From Seohaeicola saemankumensis (GTDB lineage: Bacteria > Pseudomonadota > Alphaproteobacteria > Rhodobacterales > Rhodobacteraceae): DNA of 64,000 nt. The number at the start of each line of letters is the position of its first letter. Within the stretch, counting starts at the first letter, position 1. A program made the translations under genes and the position numbers. Location of the stretch: contig NZ_JAINWI010000012.1 of assembly GCF_021021435.1 (NCBI RefSeq), positions 124,001 to 188,000 on the forward strand, written 5' to 3'. Shown here piece by piece: positions 35,511 through 45,729 of the stretch. The notes beneath the pieces were generated by a model. It did not search any database. It saw nothing but the letters and a program-made list of their open reading frames with translations, and was not told the origin of the DNA.

Positions 35511-35532
35511 TTCTTCTTGCCTTAAATATCCA
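35511..35532 (+). repeat. Copy of recurrent intergenic motif (TTCTTCTTGCCTTAAATATCCA)
   Basis: Ten bp after the FAD oxidase stop codon and in the 67-bp convergent gap before recN. Near-identical core to the copies at 20671 and 45661. Confidence 0.55.
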
Positions 35533-35567
35533 ACTCCGCTCGCGCGTCATCCACCGCGCGGGCTGGA

Positions 35568-37223
35568 TCAGGCCATACCCGCCAGCAACGCACGCGCAGC
35601 GCCCCGCGCCTCTTCGGTGATCGTGTCGCCTGCCACCATGCGGGCAATCTCGTCGATGCGGGCCGCCGCGTCCAGTGGCACCACGGTCGAGGTGGTCATA
35701 TCAGCACGCACCTGTTTCTCGACACGCCAATGATGCGCGCCAAGGGCTGCCACTTGGGGCGAGTGAGTCACGACCAGCACCTGTCCGCCTGCGGCCAAAG
35801 CGGCCAGCCTACGGCCCACCGCGTCGGCGGTGGCCCCGCCCACGCCGCGGTCGATCTCGTCGAAGATCATGGTGATTCCTGCTGCGCTGTCACTCAGGCA
35901 GACCTTCAACGCCAACAGGAAGCGGCTGAGTTCGCCCCCCGATGCGATCCGCGCCAAGGGGCCTGCGGGCGCGCCGGGATTGGTGGCGACACTGAATGTC
36001 ACGGCATCGCGCCCCTCGGCGGCCGGCTCGGCCCTGTCGATCTCGGTACGGAACACGGCGCGTTCCATCTTTAGCGGGGCAAGTTCGGCTGTCACGGCGC
36101 GGTCAAGTCGCCCCGCGGCCGCGATTCGCGCCTCGGACAGTGCAGATGCCGCCTGATCATAGGCGGCCTCGGCCTGCGCCAGGTCCGCGCCAAGCGCGCG
36201 GAGGTCAGCATCACCGCGGTCAAGAGCTGACAGGCGGTCGCGCAGCCCAGCAGCAAAGGCGCCCAGATCATCGGGCAGCACGCTGTGTTTGCGTGCCAGC
36301 GCGCGGATCGCGAACAGGCGTTCTTCGGTTTCTTCCAGCTCTTGCGGGTTGAAGCTCATCGCCTCCTGCACGCGCTCCAGCCCCTGCACCGCATCGGCAA
36401 GCTCGTTCATCGCGCGCCCCAGCGCCTCCAGCGGGGCATCCAGCATCCCGTCAACCTGATCGGCCACACCGTCCAGCCACCGCAGCGCATCCCCCATCGA
36501 GCCTTCGGCCCCCTGCAAGCCAAGGGCGGCATAGGCGCGGGCCATATCCTCGCGCGTGCGTTCGGCCCCTTGCATCAGGCGGCGGCGGGAGTCGAGTTCC
36601 GCCTCCTCGCCCGGTTGCGGATCAAGCCCGTCCAGTTCGGCCACGGCATGGCGCAGGAATTCTTCTTCGGCACGCACTGCCTGAAGTGCAGTCTCGGCTT
36701 CGGACAGGCGGCGCGCCAGTTTGCTGCGGCTGCGCCACGCGGCGCGCACCGTGTCCAGCAAATCCCCCAATGCGCCGAATTCATCCAGCAAGGCGCGGTG
36801 GCCCTTGGGGTCCAGCAATCCGCGATCATCGTGCTGGCCATGCAGTTCCACCAGCCTGTCGGACAGCGCGCGCAGCACCTCGCCGGAACAGCGGCGGTCA
36901 TTGACCCATGATGTCTTGCGCCCGTCACGGGTGTTGATCCGGCGCAGGATCAGTTCCGGCCCGCTGGGCAGGCCCGCCTCGTCCAGCACGGCATGGGCGG
37001 GGTGCCCGTCCGGCAGATCGAACACAGCGACAACCTCGCCCTGATCAGCACCTTGGCGCACCAGTTCGGCGCGTCCCCGCCAGCCCAGAACGAAGCCCAG
37101 ACTGTCCAGCAGGATCGACTTGCCAGCACCGGTTTCACCGGTCAGCACGTTCAGGCCGGGCTGGAACGCCAGTTCCAGACGGTCGATGATCAGCATGTCG
37201 CGAATTTCAAGCGCGCGCAGCAT
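35568..37223 (-). CDS. recN: DNA repair protein RecN
   Basis: 551 residues, an SMC-like ATPase acting early in double-strand break repair. The Walker A is in NVLTGETGAGKSILLDSLGF; a long coiled-coil middle is rich in Ala, Glu and Arg; the C-terminal signature and Walker B region ASGGELSRFLLALKVCL and TMIFDEIDRGVGGATADAVGRRL are intact. GGGA lies before the ATG. The downstream flank is convergent with the FAD oxidase gene; bamD lies 56 bp upstream on the same strand, a common alphaproteobacterial order. Confidence 0.96.
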   Translation of the reverse strand: MLRALEIRDMLIIDRLELAFQPGLNVLTGETGAGKSILLDSLGFVLGWRGRAELVRQGADQGEVVAVFDLPDGHPAHAVLDEAGLPSGPELILRRINTRDGRKTSWVNDRRCSGEVLRALSDRLVELHGQHDDRGLLDPKGHRALLDEFGALGDLLDTVRAAWRSRSKLARRLSEAETALQAVRAEEEFLRHAVAELDGLDPQPGEEAELDSRRRLMQGAERTREDMARAYAALGLQGAEGSMGDALRWLDGVADQVDGMLDAPLEALGRAMNELADAVQGLERVQEAMSFNPQELEETEERLFAIRALARKHSVLPDDLGAFAAGLRDRLSALDRGDADLRALGADLAQAEAAYDQAASALSEARIAAAGRLDRAVTAELAPLKMERAVFRTEIDRAEPAAEGRDAVTFSVATNPGAPAGPLARIASGGELSRFLLALKVCLSDSAAGITMIFDEIDRGVGGATADAVGRRLAALAAGGQVLVVTHSPQVAALGAHHWRVEKQVRADMTTSTVVPLDAAARIDEIARMVAGDTITEEARGAARALLAGMA

Positions 37224-37279
37224 TCCCTGTCCGCCCCCGCATCAACCAATCCAAACCGTCACCCGCATCAGGGTGTGGC

Positions 37280-38128
37280 TCACAACCATTGTCCGCGGAT
37301 TGTCTGACGATAGATTTGCGCCAGCCAGCTGTCGCCCGCCGCCTCAAGCTCCAGACCACGACCTGTCAGCAGTTTGAAACTGTCCTCATACCATGTGGTC
37401 GAGCGGAAGTTATGCCCCAGAATGGCACCCGCTGTCTGGGCTTCCTGCGTCAGACCCAGCGAAAGGTAGGCCTCGACCAGACGGTGCAGAGCCTCGGCCG
37501 TGTGGCTGGTGGTCTGGAAATCCTGCACCACGACTCGGAAACGGTTGACCGCTGCGGCATAATGGTTGCCACGCAGGTAGTAGCGCCCGATCTCCATTTC
37601 CTTGCTGGCCAGATGGTCGAAGGCCAGATCGAATTTCAGCACGGCAGAGCTGGCATATTCGCTGTCGGGATAAACCTCGATCACGGTCCGCAGGGCTTGC
37701 AGCGCCTGAAAGGTCAGGCCCTGATCGCGGCCCACATCGTCGATCTGGTCGTAATAGGACAGCGCCAGCAGATACTGCGCATAGGCGGCATCATCATCCG
37801 CCGGATAGAAGTCGATAAAGCGTTGCGCCGCGGCACGGCTGTTTTCAAAGTCGCCAGCGCGGTGATAGGCGAAGGCCTGCATGATCAATCCGCGCTTGGC
37901 CCATTCGGAATAGGGGTAAAGCCGCTCGATCTCAGAGAAATAGAAGGCTGCATCCTCGGACTGGTTCCGGTCCATCTCGAACTCGCCTCGTTCGTAGATC
38001 TGCTCGGCAGTAAAGCCGTCCAGAGGAATCGAACCGCGGCCTGCGCGTTCCGTCACGCTGTCGCAACCTGCCAGCAGAACAGCCAGTAGAATGCCACCGA
38101 TCACCTTTGTCCGGGACCCGCCTGTCAT
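37280..38128 (-). CDS. bamD: Outer-membrane assembly lipoprotein BamD
   Basis: 282 residues. A lipoprotein signal with lipobox LLAGC (lipidated C22) precedes five TPR-like repeats (IYERGEFEMDRNQSEDAAFYFSEIERLYPYSEW onwards), the BamD architecture. It is part of the Bam complex that folds beta-barrels into the outer membrane. The ATG at 38128 is preferred, with GGTGAG 7 nt upstream; a GTG four codons earlier overlaps that site. It is upstream of recN on the same strand. Confidence 0.94.
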   Translation of the reverse strand: MTGGSRTKVIGGILLAVLLAGCDSVTERAGRGSIPLDGFTAEQIYERGEFEMDRNQSEDAAFYFSEIERLYPYSEWAKRGLIMQAFAYHRAGDFENSRAAAQRFIDFYPADDDAAYAQYLLALSYYDQIDDVGRDQGLTFQALQALRTVIEVYPDSEYASSAVLKFDLAFDHLASKEMEIGRYYLRGNHYAAAVNRFRVVVQDFQTTSHTAEALHRLVEAYLSLGLTQEAQTAGAILGHNFRSTTWYEDSFKLLTGRGLELEAAGDSWLAQIYRQTIRGQWL

Positions 38129-38269
38129 GCTTGCTCTCACCCTTGTTTGGTCAATTCCGCAGGGCTTGACCCTGCCGTTACCAACGGTCCTAGCACAGAA
38201 AATTCCGGTGCAAAACGCCTTTGGCGCAAATACTGGGGCAGATGCTGTCCGGTCACGACAGCTTGAAGC

Positions 38270-39190
38270 CTATGCCACGGCGGGAATTTCATCCATATGC
38301 ACGCCCACACCCGGCAAACGGGATGTCGTTGGGGCGTCACATACAACCATACGATAGGCCGATGGCTTGGCAAACAAGGCGCGCAACAGGTCATTCGTCA
38401 GCGCATGACCTGCGCGGTGGCCGGTATAGGCCCCCAGCACAGGCGCACCTGCAAGCGCCAGATCGCCAAGGGCATCCAGCATCTTGTGGCGCACAGCCTC
38501 GTCATGGTGGCGCAAACCACCGGGGCTGAGGATACGGTCGCCATCGACCACAACAGCATTTTCCAGCGTCCCGCCCAAGGCAAGTCCATTGGCGCGCATC
38601 GCGTCCACATCGGCCTGACGGCAGAAGGTGCGGCTGTCACAAAGCTCGCGCACGAATGTTCCGTTCGACATGGTCAGCGCCTTGGATTGCGCGCCAATCG
38701 CGGCATCGTCGAACTGGATACGGAAATCAATCACCAGACTGTCGGACGAGTCCAGACGCGCCCATGCATCCCCGCGACGCACCTCGATAGGTTCCAGAAC
38801 CTTGATAGCACGGATCGGCGCATCCTGCCGCCGCAGGCCGCGCGCCATGATCGCGCGCACGAACGCCGCCGAACTGCCATCGAGAATCGGCACTTCGGGT
38901 CCGTCAACCTCGATCAGCGCGTTATGCACGCCGCAGCCCGACAAGGCCGCCATTACATGCTCGACGGTCGAAACCGTCACGCCCGCGCCATTTTCCAGCA
39001 AAGTGCAAAGCGGCGACTGGTGCACGGCATCCCAGCGGGCAGGAATCATCGCATCCCCGAAGACCACGTCACTGCGGCGAAACCATATACCATGTTCAAC
39101 AGCGGCAGGATGGATGACCATCTGCACAGGTTGACCCGAATGCAGGCCAACACCGCTGAAGCGAACTGGAGATTTCAAGGTATGCTGCAC
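38270..39190 (-). CDS. lpxC: UDP-3-O-acyl-N-acetylglucosamine deacetylase
   Basis: 306 residues, the usual LpxC length, using a GTG start (39188-39190) with AGAGG 6 nt upstream; the N terminus MQHTLKSPVRFSGVGLHSGQP matches the family. Zinc ligand H78 is in EHVMAAL and the other ligands lie in HKMLDALGDLAL. The C-terminal GHRAGHALTNDLLRAL carries the catalytic His. It commits UDP-acyl-GlcNAc to lipid A. In E. coli too lpxC follows ftsZ; here a terminator separates them, so lpxC should have its own promoter in the 39191-39361 stretch. Confidence 0.95.
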   Translation of the reverse strand: MQHTLKSPVRFSGVGLHSGQPVQMVIHPAAVEHGIWFRRSDVVFGDAMIPARWDAVHQSPLCTLLENGAGVTVSTVEHVMAALSGCGVHNALIEVDGPEVPILDGSSAAFVRAIMARGLRRQDAPIRAIKVLEPIEVRRGDAWARLDSSDSLVIDFRIQFDDAAIGAQSKALTMSNGTFVRELCDSRTFCRQADVDAMRANGLALGGTLENAVVVDGDRILSPGGLRHHDEAVRHKMLDALGDLALAGAPVLGAYTGHRAGHALTNDLLRALFAKPSAYRMVVCDAPTTSRLPGVGVHMDEIPAVA

Positions 39191-39361
39191 GGTCGGCCTC
39201 TGGTTATTTTGCGGTGTCCCCCGCTCAGACCTGAAAATAGGGATATGACGCTTTGGTAACAATTCAATCTTTGTAACGGTCTGAAACATCCCCGAAGCGT
39301 CTAAGCGGATAGTTGCCGCACTGCGGCGCAAACGCCACCAAGACACTGAAACAAAAGAAAA

Positions 39362-39379
39362 GACCGCCCCGAGGCGGTC
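39362..39379. terminator. Terminator after ftsZ
   Basis: Perfect 7-bp arms GACCGCC and GGCGGTC, 4-nt loop. On the minus strand it is followed by TTTTCTTTTGTTTC, 39 bp after the ftsZ stop codon; on the plus strand by a CTTCTTTTT run, so it can act in both directions. Confidence 0.8.
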
Positions 39380-39417
39380 CTTCTTTTTGTGACACGAATG
39401 CCCCTTTTTCAGGCAAA

Positions 39418-41109
39418 TCAGTTAGCCTGGCGACGCAGAAATGCGGGGATTTCGATCCGCTCCTGATCTGGGTCCTGTGCTTCTGCCGGGTTTGTGCGCG
39501 CCTGCTGTGCATAGCCCTGCGGCGCTTGCGCGCGCACCGGCGGTTGTTGGCGGGCAGGCTGCGCGGCCGGACGGTCTTGTGCTTCAGTCGCGTGACCGGT
39601 CATGCGGTTGATCAGCGAGTTTATTCCGAAACGAGCGCGCTGCTCGGGTTCCTGCTGCGGCTGGGCCACCGGACGCTGAGTCTGCGGTGCGGCCTTGTTC
39701 ACGGCATGTTGCAAACGGGCCAACGCCTCGGGCGAAGGTGTACCGGGCGCGGGAGCGCGCGGGGCGACAAAGTTCTCTGCCTCGTCCTCGAAGCGGTCCT
39801 GCTGCGGCTGGAACTGCGCGACACGCGGCTGGTAGGCGGGTGGCGGCAGATCGTCATCCTGCTGCACGTCCTCGGCAAAGATATCGTCCATCTGCTCGGA
39901 AGCGGCTGTCCGCTCGACGTCCAGATCTTCGAAGAATGTCGGCTCCGGTGCACGCGGGGCTGCGGCACGTGCCGCGACCGGCGCAGGTGACGCTTGCGTT
40001 GCGGCTGGCTGGGTAACGGGTTCGGGTGCCGGTGCCGGTGCCGGACGCGCTTCGGCAGCGGGTGCCGGTGCTTCAGCCGAAACTGTCTGTGTCAGCGGCT
40101 GCGCCATTCCGCGACGCGGGCGCGGGATCTCTGTGTTCACTTCGATCGCATCAATACCAGTGGCAACAACGCTGACGCGCATCATGCCTTCCATTTCAGT
40201 ATCTAGCGTCGAGCCAACAATGATATTCGCATCGGCGTCCACTTCTTCGCGGATGCGGTTTGCGGCCTCGTCCAGTTCGAACAGGGTCAGATCGTGACCG
40301 CCGGTGATGTTGATCAGAACACCTTTGGCACCGCGCAGGCTGATTTCATCCAGCAGCGGGTTCGCGATCGCCTTTTCGGCGGCCTGAATCGCCCGGTCTT
40401 CGCCCTGCGCCTCGCCTGTGCCCATCATTGCCTTGCCCATCTCGTCCATGACGGCGCGGACATCGGCGAAATCAAGGTTGATCAGGCCCGGACGGACCAT
40501 CAGATCAGTTACACCCTTGACGCCTTGATAGAGTACATCGTCAGCCATCGAGAAGGCTTCGGTAAAGGTCGTCTTTTCATTGGCCAGACGGAACAGGTTC
40601 TGGTTCGGAATGATGATCAGGGTATCGACCATCTTTTGCAGCGCCTCGACGCCTTCCTCGGCCTGACGCATCCGCTTGGCACCCTCGAACTGGAAAGGCT
40701 TGGTCACGACGCCAACGGTCAGCACACCCAGTTCGCGCGCAGCCTGCGCGATGATCGGGGCAGCGCCCGTTCCGGTGCCACCGCCCATGCCGGCGGTGAT
40801 GAAGCACATATGCGCACCGGCCAGATGGTCGACGATCTGTTCAATCGATTCCTCGGCAGCGGCGGCCCCGACAGCGGCGCGCGCCCCGGCCCCTAGACCT
40901 TCGGTTACCTTGACACCCAACTGGATGCGGCTGGGCGCATTGCTTTGCTGCAACGCCTGCGCATCGGTGTTGGCCACCACGAATTCCACGCCCGTCAGCT
41001 TTTTCTCGATCATGTTATTGACCGCGTTACCGCCTGCGCCACCCACACCGAAAACAGTGATACGGGGCTTCAATTCTTCCTGTCCGGGCATCGAAAGGTT
41101 CAATGTCAT
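39418..41109 (-). CDS. ftsZ: Cell division GTPase FtsZ
   Basis: 563 residues from the ATG at 41109. The tubulin-type GTP-binding domain has [13 protein letters not shown] and the signature GGGTGTGA (109-116); the polymerisation core ends near residue 325. A very long Pro/Ala/Gln/Glu-rich linker of over 200 residues follows and the protein ends with the conserved C-terminal peptide [12 protein letters not shown] that binds FtsA and other partners. FtsZ polymerises into the Z ring at midcell. It has its own 174-bp upstream region after ftsA, so a separate promoter is likely. Confidence 0.97.
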   Translation of the reverse strand: MTLNLSMPGQEELKPRITVFGVGGAGGNAVNNMIEKKLTGVEFVVANTDAQALQQSNAPSRIQLGVKVTEGLGAGARAAVGAAAAEESIEQIVDHLAGAHMCFITAGMGGGTGTGAAPIIAQAARELGVLTVGVVTKPFQFEGAKRMRQAEEGVEALQKMVDTLIIIPNQNLFRLANEKTTFTEAFSMADDVLYQGVKGVTDLMVRPGLINLDFADVRAVMDEMGKAMMGTGEAQGEDRAIQAAEKAIANPLLDEISLRGAKGVLINITGGHDLTLFELDEAANRIREEVDADANIIVGSTLDTEMEGMMRVSVVATGIDAIEVNTEIPRPRRGMAQPLTQTVSAEAPAPAAEARPAPAPAPEPVTQPAATQASPAPVAARAAAPRAPEPTFFEDLDVERTAASEQMDDIFAEDVQQDDDLPPPAYQPRVAQFQPQQDRFEDEAENFVAPRAPAPGTPSPEALARLQHAVNKAAPQTQRPVAQPQQEPEQRARFGINSLINRMTGHATEAQDRPAAQPARQQPPVRAQAPQGYAQQARTNPAEAQDPDQERIEIPAFLRRQAN

Positions 41110-41283
41110 GATCTGTCCGCCTGAGGTTCGGCCCGCATTCACGAGCGTTTTTTCTGCCAATTCAATTCAAAGCTTAACGCGTACAGCGGGGATCGTCACC
41201 AAAAAAACGCGAATTCACCACAAAATATGGCAATTCCAAGCCGCTGTCACGCGGGATTTTGCCGATGACGCCATATATAGCGT

Positions 41284-42618
41284 TTACCAGTTGTCCTTGA
41301 ACCATTTTACCGCCCGCTTCAACGACCGTGCAGGATAGCGGTCGACCGGAATCTCGAAGTCCCACCATTCATCCTGCGGATGGGCCGCAAACAGGCACAA
41401 CCCGACCGCGCTGGCAAAGCCGGGGCCGGTGACGGATTGTGGCAGACCATGCACCCGCAAAGGCCGCCCAAGACGCACCTGATGGCCCAATATGCGGCTG
41501 GCCAACCCGTCAAGCCCGGGGATCTGGCTGCCGCCGCCTGTCAGAACGATCTGCTGGCTGGGCAAATGGTCGAAGCCCGCCGCATCCAGACGCGCACGCA
41601 CTTCTTCAAGGATCTCCTCGACGCGCGGACGCATGATCCCGATCAGTTCGGCACGGCTGACGCGGCGGCGGTCATGTTCCCAATCGCCGGTATCGCCGCC
41701 GATCTCGATCATTTCGCGGTCATCCATACCGGTCGCCACAACACCACCATAGAAGGTCTTGATCCGTTCGGCTGTCGCGGCAGGCACACCCAGCCCCATC
41801 GAGATATCGCCGGTCACGTGGTCGCCACCCATCTTGACCGTATCGGCAAAGATCATGTGCTTTTTCATGAAGATCGAAATGCCGGTCGCCCCGCCGCCCA
41901 TGTCGATACAAGCCGCGCCAAGCTCCTGCTCGTCCTCGACCAGTGCGGAAATGCCCGACACATAGGAAGACGAGGCAACGCCTGCCAGTTCCAGATCGCA
42001 ACGCTTGACGCAATGGGCAAGGTTCTGGATCGCGGCCGCATCGACGGTCAGCATATGCATATCCGTGGCAAGGCGCATCCCCATCTGCCCGCGCGGATCG
42101 CCCAGACCCGTGCGGTGATCCAGCGCGAAGTTCACGGGTTGCGCGTGCAGCACCTCGCGCCCGTCGCCATAATCGGGCACATCGCACGCGCTCAGCACGC
42201 GGCTCACGTCCTGTTCGGTGACAACATGGCCTTCCAGATCAATCGCGCCCGCCAGACCATAGCTGCGCGGATCGGCGCCCGAAAAACAGGCAATCACGTG
42301 ATCGACGCGGATATTCGCCATTTTCTGTGCGGCCTGCACGGCGGTGCGGATGGCGCGCTCGGTCTCTTGCATGGCGTGAATCTCGCCAAAGCGCACCCCC
42401 CGCGAACGGGTTGTGGCAGCCCCGATCACGCGAAAACCCGCCTGTCCTGCCATCGGCCCCACACCGTCTGGTTCCACCCCCCGATCCGTGCCGTCAAAGC
42501 GCAAGACCAGACAGGCGATCTTGGAACTGCCCACATCGAGAATGGCCACAACGCCGCGTTGCATGGCGGCGCGGCGCATATTCCGCATGGCGCGCTGGCT
42601 GTCATAAAGCTCGATCAT
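41284..42618 (-). CDS. ftsA: Cell division protein FtsA
   Basis: 444 residues from the ATG at 42618. Actin-like ATPase fold: VAILDVGSSKIACLVLRF (phosphate 1), EQELGAACIDMGGGATGISIF (phosphate 2) and IVLTGGGSQIPGLDGLASRIL (adenosine). The C-terminal ALKRAVKWFKDNW is an amphipathic membrane-targeting helix. It tethers FtsZ to the membrane. The ATG overlaps the ftsQ stop (ATGA), as usual in dcw clusters. An in-frame ATG 42 nt upstream lies inside ftsQ. Confidence 0.96.
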   Translation of the reverse strand: MIELYDSQRAMRNMRRAAMQRGVVAILDVGSSKIACLVLRFDGTDRGVEPDGVGPMAGQAGFRVIGAATTRSRGVRFGEIHAMQETERAIRTAVQAAQKMANIRVDHVIACFSGADPRSYGLAGAIDLEGHVVTEQDVSRVLSACDVPDYGDGREVLHAQPVNFALDHRTGLGDPRGQMGMRLATDMHMLTVDAAAIQNLAHCVKRCDLELAGVASSSYVSGISALVEDEQELGAACIDMGGGATGISIFMKKHMIFADTVKMGGDHVTGDISMGLGVPAATAERIKTFYGGVVATGMDDREMIEIGGDTGDWEHDRRRVSRAELIGIMRPRVEEILEEVRARLDAAGFDHLPSQQIVLTGGGSQIPGLDGLASRILGHQVRLGRPLRVHGLPQSVTGPGFASAVGLCLFAAHPQDEWWDFEIPVDRYPARSLKRAVKWFKDNW

Positions 42619-43490
42619 CGTTCTGCTATCCCCGCGTTCGTTTTTTGGTATTCCTGCCACTGCTCGACAGCGGCAGGGTTCATGCGGATCGTCGGGCGTG
42701 CGGCTAGCCGCATATCGACGACGGAAACATCCCGCTCCAACATTTCATGCACCTGATCCAATGCGATCACCCGCTCCAGCGCCTGCACCGGAGCCTCTTC
42801 AGGCAACAGGATGCGCTGATCACGATCCAGAACCACATCCCAGCGCCGCTCGCCCATCCGCACGAGCCCGCGCATCCGCGCGCCCAACGGCCCTGCCGCG
42901 CGCACCAGATCCAGCGCTTCGGTCACATGGCCGTCAGCGCCATGGCCCGCGATAAGTGGCAGCGTGGCAAATTCCTCGCGCGAACTGGCAGGTCCGGTGA
43001 TCTGGCCGTCGGCGTCCAATACCTCAAGCCCGTCGCCGGTGCGCCACAGAACCGCCGGAATCCGCTCGGTTACATCGACCTGCAACACCCCGCCCGAGCG
43101 CACGCGCACCTCGGCATCGGCCACGGCAGGCAATTCGCGCACCGTTGTCAGAATGGCGGCAAGGTCCAGATCGAAACTGCTCAGCGGAAAATCCAGTTGC
43201 ACGATCTCGCGGATGTCCTCGGCGACCGATGTGCTGGCCCCGTCGATCGCCATCAGGTTGACCATGAATTCAGGCCGCGTCTGGAACTGGTCACGCAGAT
43301 CGACCACTGCAGTGATCACCGCCTCGCGCCGCGTATCGTCGGCCATATAGGCAGTGACCGCGCCAAAGCTGATGGCAAAGGGCAGCCCGATCCGCAACAG
43401 ATTGCGATAAAGCGGCGTCAGCATAAGCCGCTGCATCCGGTAGGACCAGCGCGAGGGGGCGGGATCAAGACGCGCGTTCACCTGCTGCAT
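42615..43490 (-). CDS. ftsQ: Cell division protein FtsQ
   Basis: 291 residues: short cytoplasmic N terminus, one transmembrane segment (about 33-49, [17 protein letters not shown]), then a periplasmic POTRA domain ([22 protein letters not shown]) and the FtsQ beta domain with [23 protein letters not shown]. FtsQ bridges FtsK/FtsA to FtsB-FtsL in the divisome. It overlaps ddl by 13 bp and ftsA by 4 bp. Confidence 0.95.
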   Translation of the reverse strand: MQQVNARLDPAPSRWSYRMQRLMLTPLYRNLLRIGLPFAISFGAVTAYMADDTRREAVITAVVDLRDQFQTRPEFMVNLMAIDGASTSVAEDIREIVQLDFPLSSFDLDLAAILTTVRELPAVADAEVRVRSGGVLQVDVTERIPAVLWRTGDGLEVLDADGQITGPASSREEFATLPLIAGHGADGHVTEALDLVRAAGPLGARMRGLVRMGERRWDVVLDRDQRILLPEEAPVQALERVIALDQVHEMLERDVSVVDMRLAARPTIRMNPAAVEQWQEYQKTNAGIAER

Positions 43491-44395
43491 GAGGCATCCT
43501 CGACCATCCAGGCGCAGAACTGGCCAAAACTCATGCCGATCAATCCGGCATGTTCGGGCGACAGCGATGTGGGTGTCATGCCCGGTTGGGTGTTAGTTTC
43601 CAGCAGCACCAGACCATCCAGCCCGCGCGCATCATCCCAACGCAGATCGGTGCGTGTCACACCACGGCAGCCCAAGGCGCGATGCGCGCGCAAGGCATAA
43701 TCCAGACAGGCCTCGGCAATTTGGGCAGGCAGTTCGGCGGGGCACACATGGCGCGAGCCGCCGGGCTTGTATTTGGCATCATAGTCATACCAGCCATCGG
43801 TGATGATCTCGGTCACGCCAAGCGCTTGCTCGCCCATGACCGTCACGGTCAACTCGCGCCCGGGGGCATAGGCCTCGACCATCAGCACGTCCGGCAGACC
43901 CTCGGGCAGGCGCGGAGCATTCATCCCCTCGCGCACGATCACCACACCGACGGATGATCCTTCATCGAAGGGTTTGACCACATAGGGCGGTGGCATCACA
44001 TGGGTTGCAGCAATGTCGGATTGGGCGGCCAGCACGCTGGGCACCACAGGCAGGCCTTCGGCGCGGTAGATATCCTTGGTGCGCTGCTTGTCCATCGCCA
44101 GCGCCGAGGCCAGCACGCCCGAATGCGTATAGGGCAGGCGCAGCCATTCCAGCAGGCCCTGCACACAGCCATCCTCGCCCCAGCGTCCATGCAGGGCATT
44201 GAAGACGACATCGGGGGCAATCTCGACAAGGCGTGCGGGCAGGTCAGGCCCCGCGTCCAACGCGACAACCTCGTAACCTTCGTCCCGCAATGCTGCGACG
44301 CATTCGCGCCCGGATGACAGCGACACCTCACGCTCAGCCGAGGAGCCGCCCATCAATACTGCAACCTTGGGGGTTGTCCTGCCCGACATACCCAA
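43478..44395 (-). CDS. ddl: D-alanine--D-alanine ligase
   Basis: 305 residues of the ATP-grasp superfamily: [54 protein letters not shown] and [15 protein letters not shown] with the metal-binding Glu and Asn. It makes D-Ala-D-Ala for MurF. Two starts are possible: a TTG at 44395 with GAGG 6 nt upstream, or an ATG two codons later at 44389, for which the spacing is long. The 52 bp between murB and this gene are short enough for one transcript. Confidence 0.96.
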   Translation of the reverse strand: MGMSGRTTPKVAVLMGGSSAEREVSLSSGRECVAALRDEGYEVVALDAGPDLPARLVEIAPDVVFNALHGRWGEDGCVQGLLEWLRLPYTHSGVLASALAMDKQRTKDIYRAEGLPVVPSVLAAQSDIAATHVMPPPYVVKPFDEGSSVGVVIVREGMNAPRLPEGLPDVLMVEAYAPGRELTVTVMGEQALGVTEIITDGWYDYDAKYKPGGSRHVCPAELPAQIAEACLDYALRAHRALGCRGVTRTDLRWDDARGLDGLVLLETNTQPGMTPTSLSPEHAGLIGMSFGQFCAWMVEDASCSR

Positions 44396-44447
44396 TTCTT
44401 GCCTCAGTTCCCGGGTCTTTGATGACCCCGTTTTTTGCTAATGCCTG

Positions 44448-45389
44448 TTAACCGCGTTCCGGGGCCGTTTCGCCGACCCTCATAATTTCCCACTCTAGCG
44501 TGATACCAGTTGAATCGTAAACCTTTTTTCGCACCATTTCACCAAGGTTTTCCAGATCGGCGGCGGTTGCCCGCCCAGTATTGATCATAAAGTTGGCATG
44601 CATCTCACTCATCTGCGCGCCACCCAGCCGCGCGCCGCGCATTCCGGCGTCCTCGATCACCTTCCACGCCTTCAGATCATGGACATCATCGGCGCGCCCT
44701 GTGCTGGAAAAACCCGCCGGATTGCGGAAGGTGCTGCCCGCGCTACGCTCGCGCGTCGGCTGGCTGGCGTCACGCTTTGCAAGCTGGTCCTCCATCCGCG
44801 CCGCCAGTTCTGCGGGATCCCCCGCAGCAGCTTCGAATGTGGCCGCGACCAGCACCCAGCCTTCGGGGAGTTGGCTTTGACGATAGGTAAAGCGCAGACC
44901 GTCAGGCTTTAGCGTCACGATGCGCCCGTCGCGGGTGACGGCCTCGACACTGACCAGCACATCCGCCACATAGCTCCCATAGCAGCCCGCATTCATCCGC
45001 ACGGCCCCGCCGATACTACCGGGGATGGTGCGCAAAAATGTCAGGTCAAGTCCCGCTTCTGCCGCGCGGCGCGCAACATGGGCATCCAGTGCAGCCGCCC
45101 CTGCCGTGACGCGATTGCCTTCGATCCCGATCCCGTTGAAACCGCGCCCCAACCGGATCACTACGGCGCGCAGCCCCCCATCGCGCACGATCAGGTTGCT
45201 GCCCACCCCCATCGGAAAAACCGGCACATCCCCATCCAGAGCGCCCAAAAAATGCGCCAGATCCGCTGCATCGGTAGGCTGGTAGATCCAGTCCGCGGGA
45301 CCACCCACGCGCAACCAAGTCAGCTCGGACAGCGCCTTACCCGCTGTCAGGCTGCCGCGCAGCCCCGTTATCGCATCAGGTCGGGCCAT
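44448..45389 (-). CDS. murB: UDP-N-acetylmuramate dehydrogenase (MurB)
   Basis: 313 residues. FAD-binding N-terminal domain ([57 protein letters not shown]) and a MurB-type C-terminal domain. The catalytic Ser is in AGSTFRNP. It reduces enolpyruvyl-UDP-GlcNAc to UDP-MurNAc, the step before MurC. The start overlaps the end of the DUF2484 gene by 14 bp, so the two are coupled. Confidence 0.97.
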   Translation of the reverse strand: MARPDAITGLRGSLTAGKALSELTWLRVGGPADWIYQPTDAADLAHFLGALDGDVPVFPMGVGSNLIVRDGGLRAVVIRLGRGFNGIGIEGNRVTAGAAALDAHVARRAAEAGLDLTFLRTIPGSIGGAVRMNAGCYGSYVADVLVSVEAVTRDGRIVTLKPDGLRFTYRQSQLPEGWVLVAATFEAAAGDPAELAARMEDQLAKRDASQPTRERSAGSTFRNPAGFSSTGRADDVHDLKAWKVIEDAGMRGARLGGAQMSEMHANFMINTGRATAADLENLGEMVRKKVYDSTGITLEWEIMRVGETAPERG

Positions 45390-45639
45390 CCCGTTTCTCC
45401 ATCCGGCGGCGCATCCAGCGACCCAGATAGATCACCGGCCAGCGCAACATGCTCATCCCTGCCGCCAGAACCAGAAGCCCTGCGACCGGACCGTTTTCAT
45501 AGGTCACATAGCCGACAAGGGGAATACCCAGCGCGATCAGCACATAGGCCCGCTTCCAATGGTTGTCGCTTGAGGGGAACATCGCGGCCAGATTGGCCGC
45601 CAGCGCCCAGAGACAGGCAAGGATCAGGGAAATGCTCAT
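45376..45639 (-). CDS. DUF2484 small membrane protein
   Basis: 87 residues from the ATG at 45639, with two or three hydrophobic segments ([47 protein letters not shown]) and a basic C terminus ([11 protein letters not shown]). It fits DUF2484, which in Rhodobacterales sits between murC and murB and has no known role. It overlaps murB by 14 bp. A further in-frame upstream start would run through the recurrent motif and is unlikely. Confidence 0.8.
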   Translation of the reverse strand: MSISLILACLWALAANLAAMFPSSDNHWKRAYVLIALGIPLVGYVTYENGPVAGLLVLAAGMSMLRWPVIYLGRWMRRRMEKRDGPT

Positions 45640-45660
45640 ACCCGCCGCACCGCCTGTGTC

Positions 45661-45679
45661 TTCTTGCTCCAAATATCCG
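45661..45679 (+). repeat. Copy of recurrent intergenic motif (TTCTTGCTCCAAATATCCG)
   Basis: In the 90-bp gap between murC and the DUF2484 gene; plus-strand orientation although both genes are on the minus strand. Sixth member of the motif set. Confidence 0.55.
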
Positions 45680-45729
45680 GATAAATCCCGCCCAGCACCC
45701 AGCAGCATTGCGGGCGGCAGAGCATCGCC

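Noticed and set aside
44405-44440. Terminator between murB and ddl
   Set aside because: The stem is 5-6 bp with a bulge and its T-run is on the plus strand, where no gene would end; both genes are on the minus strand.
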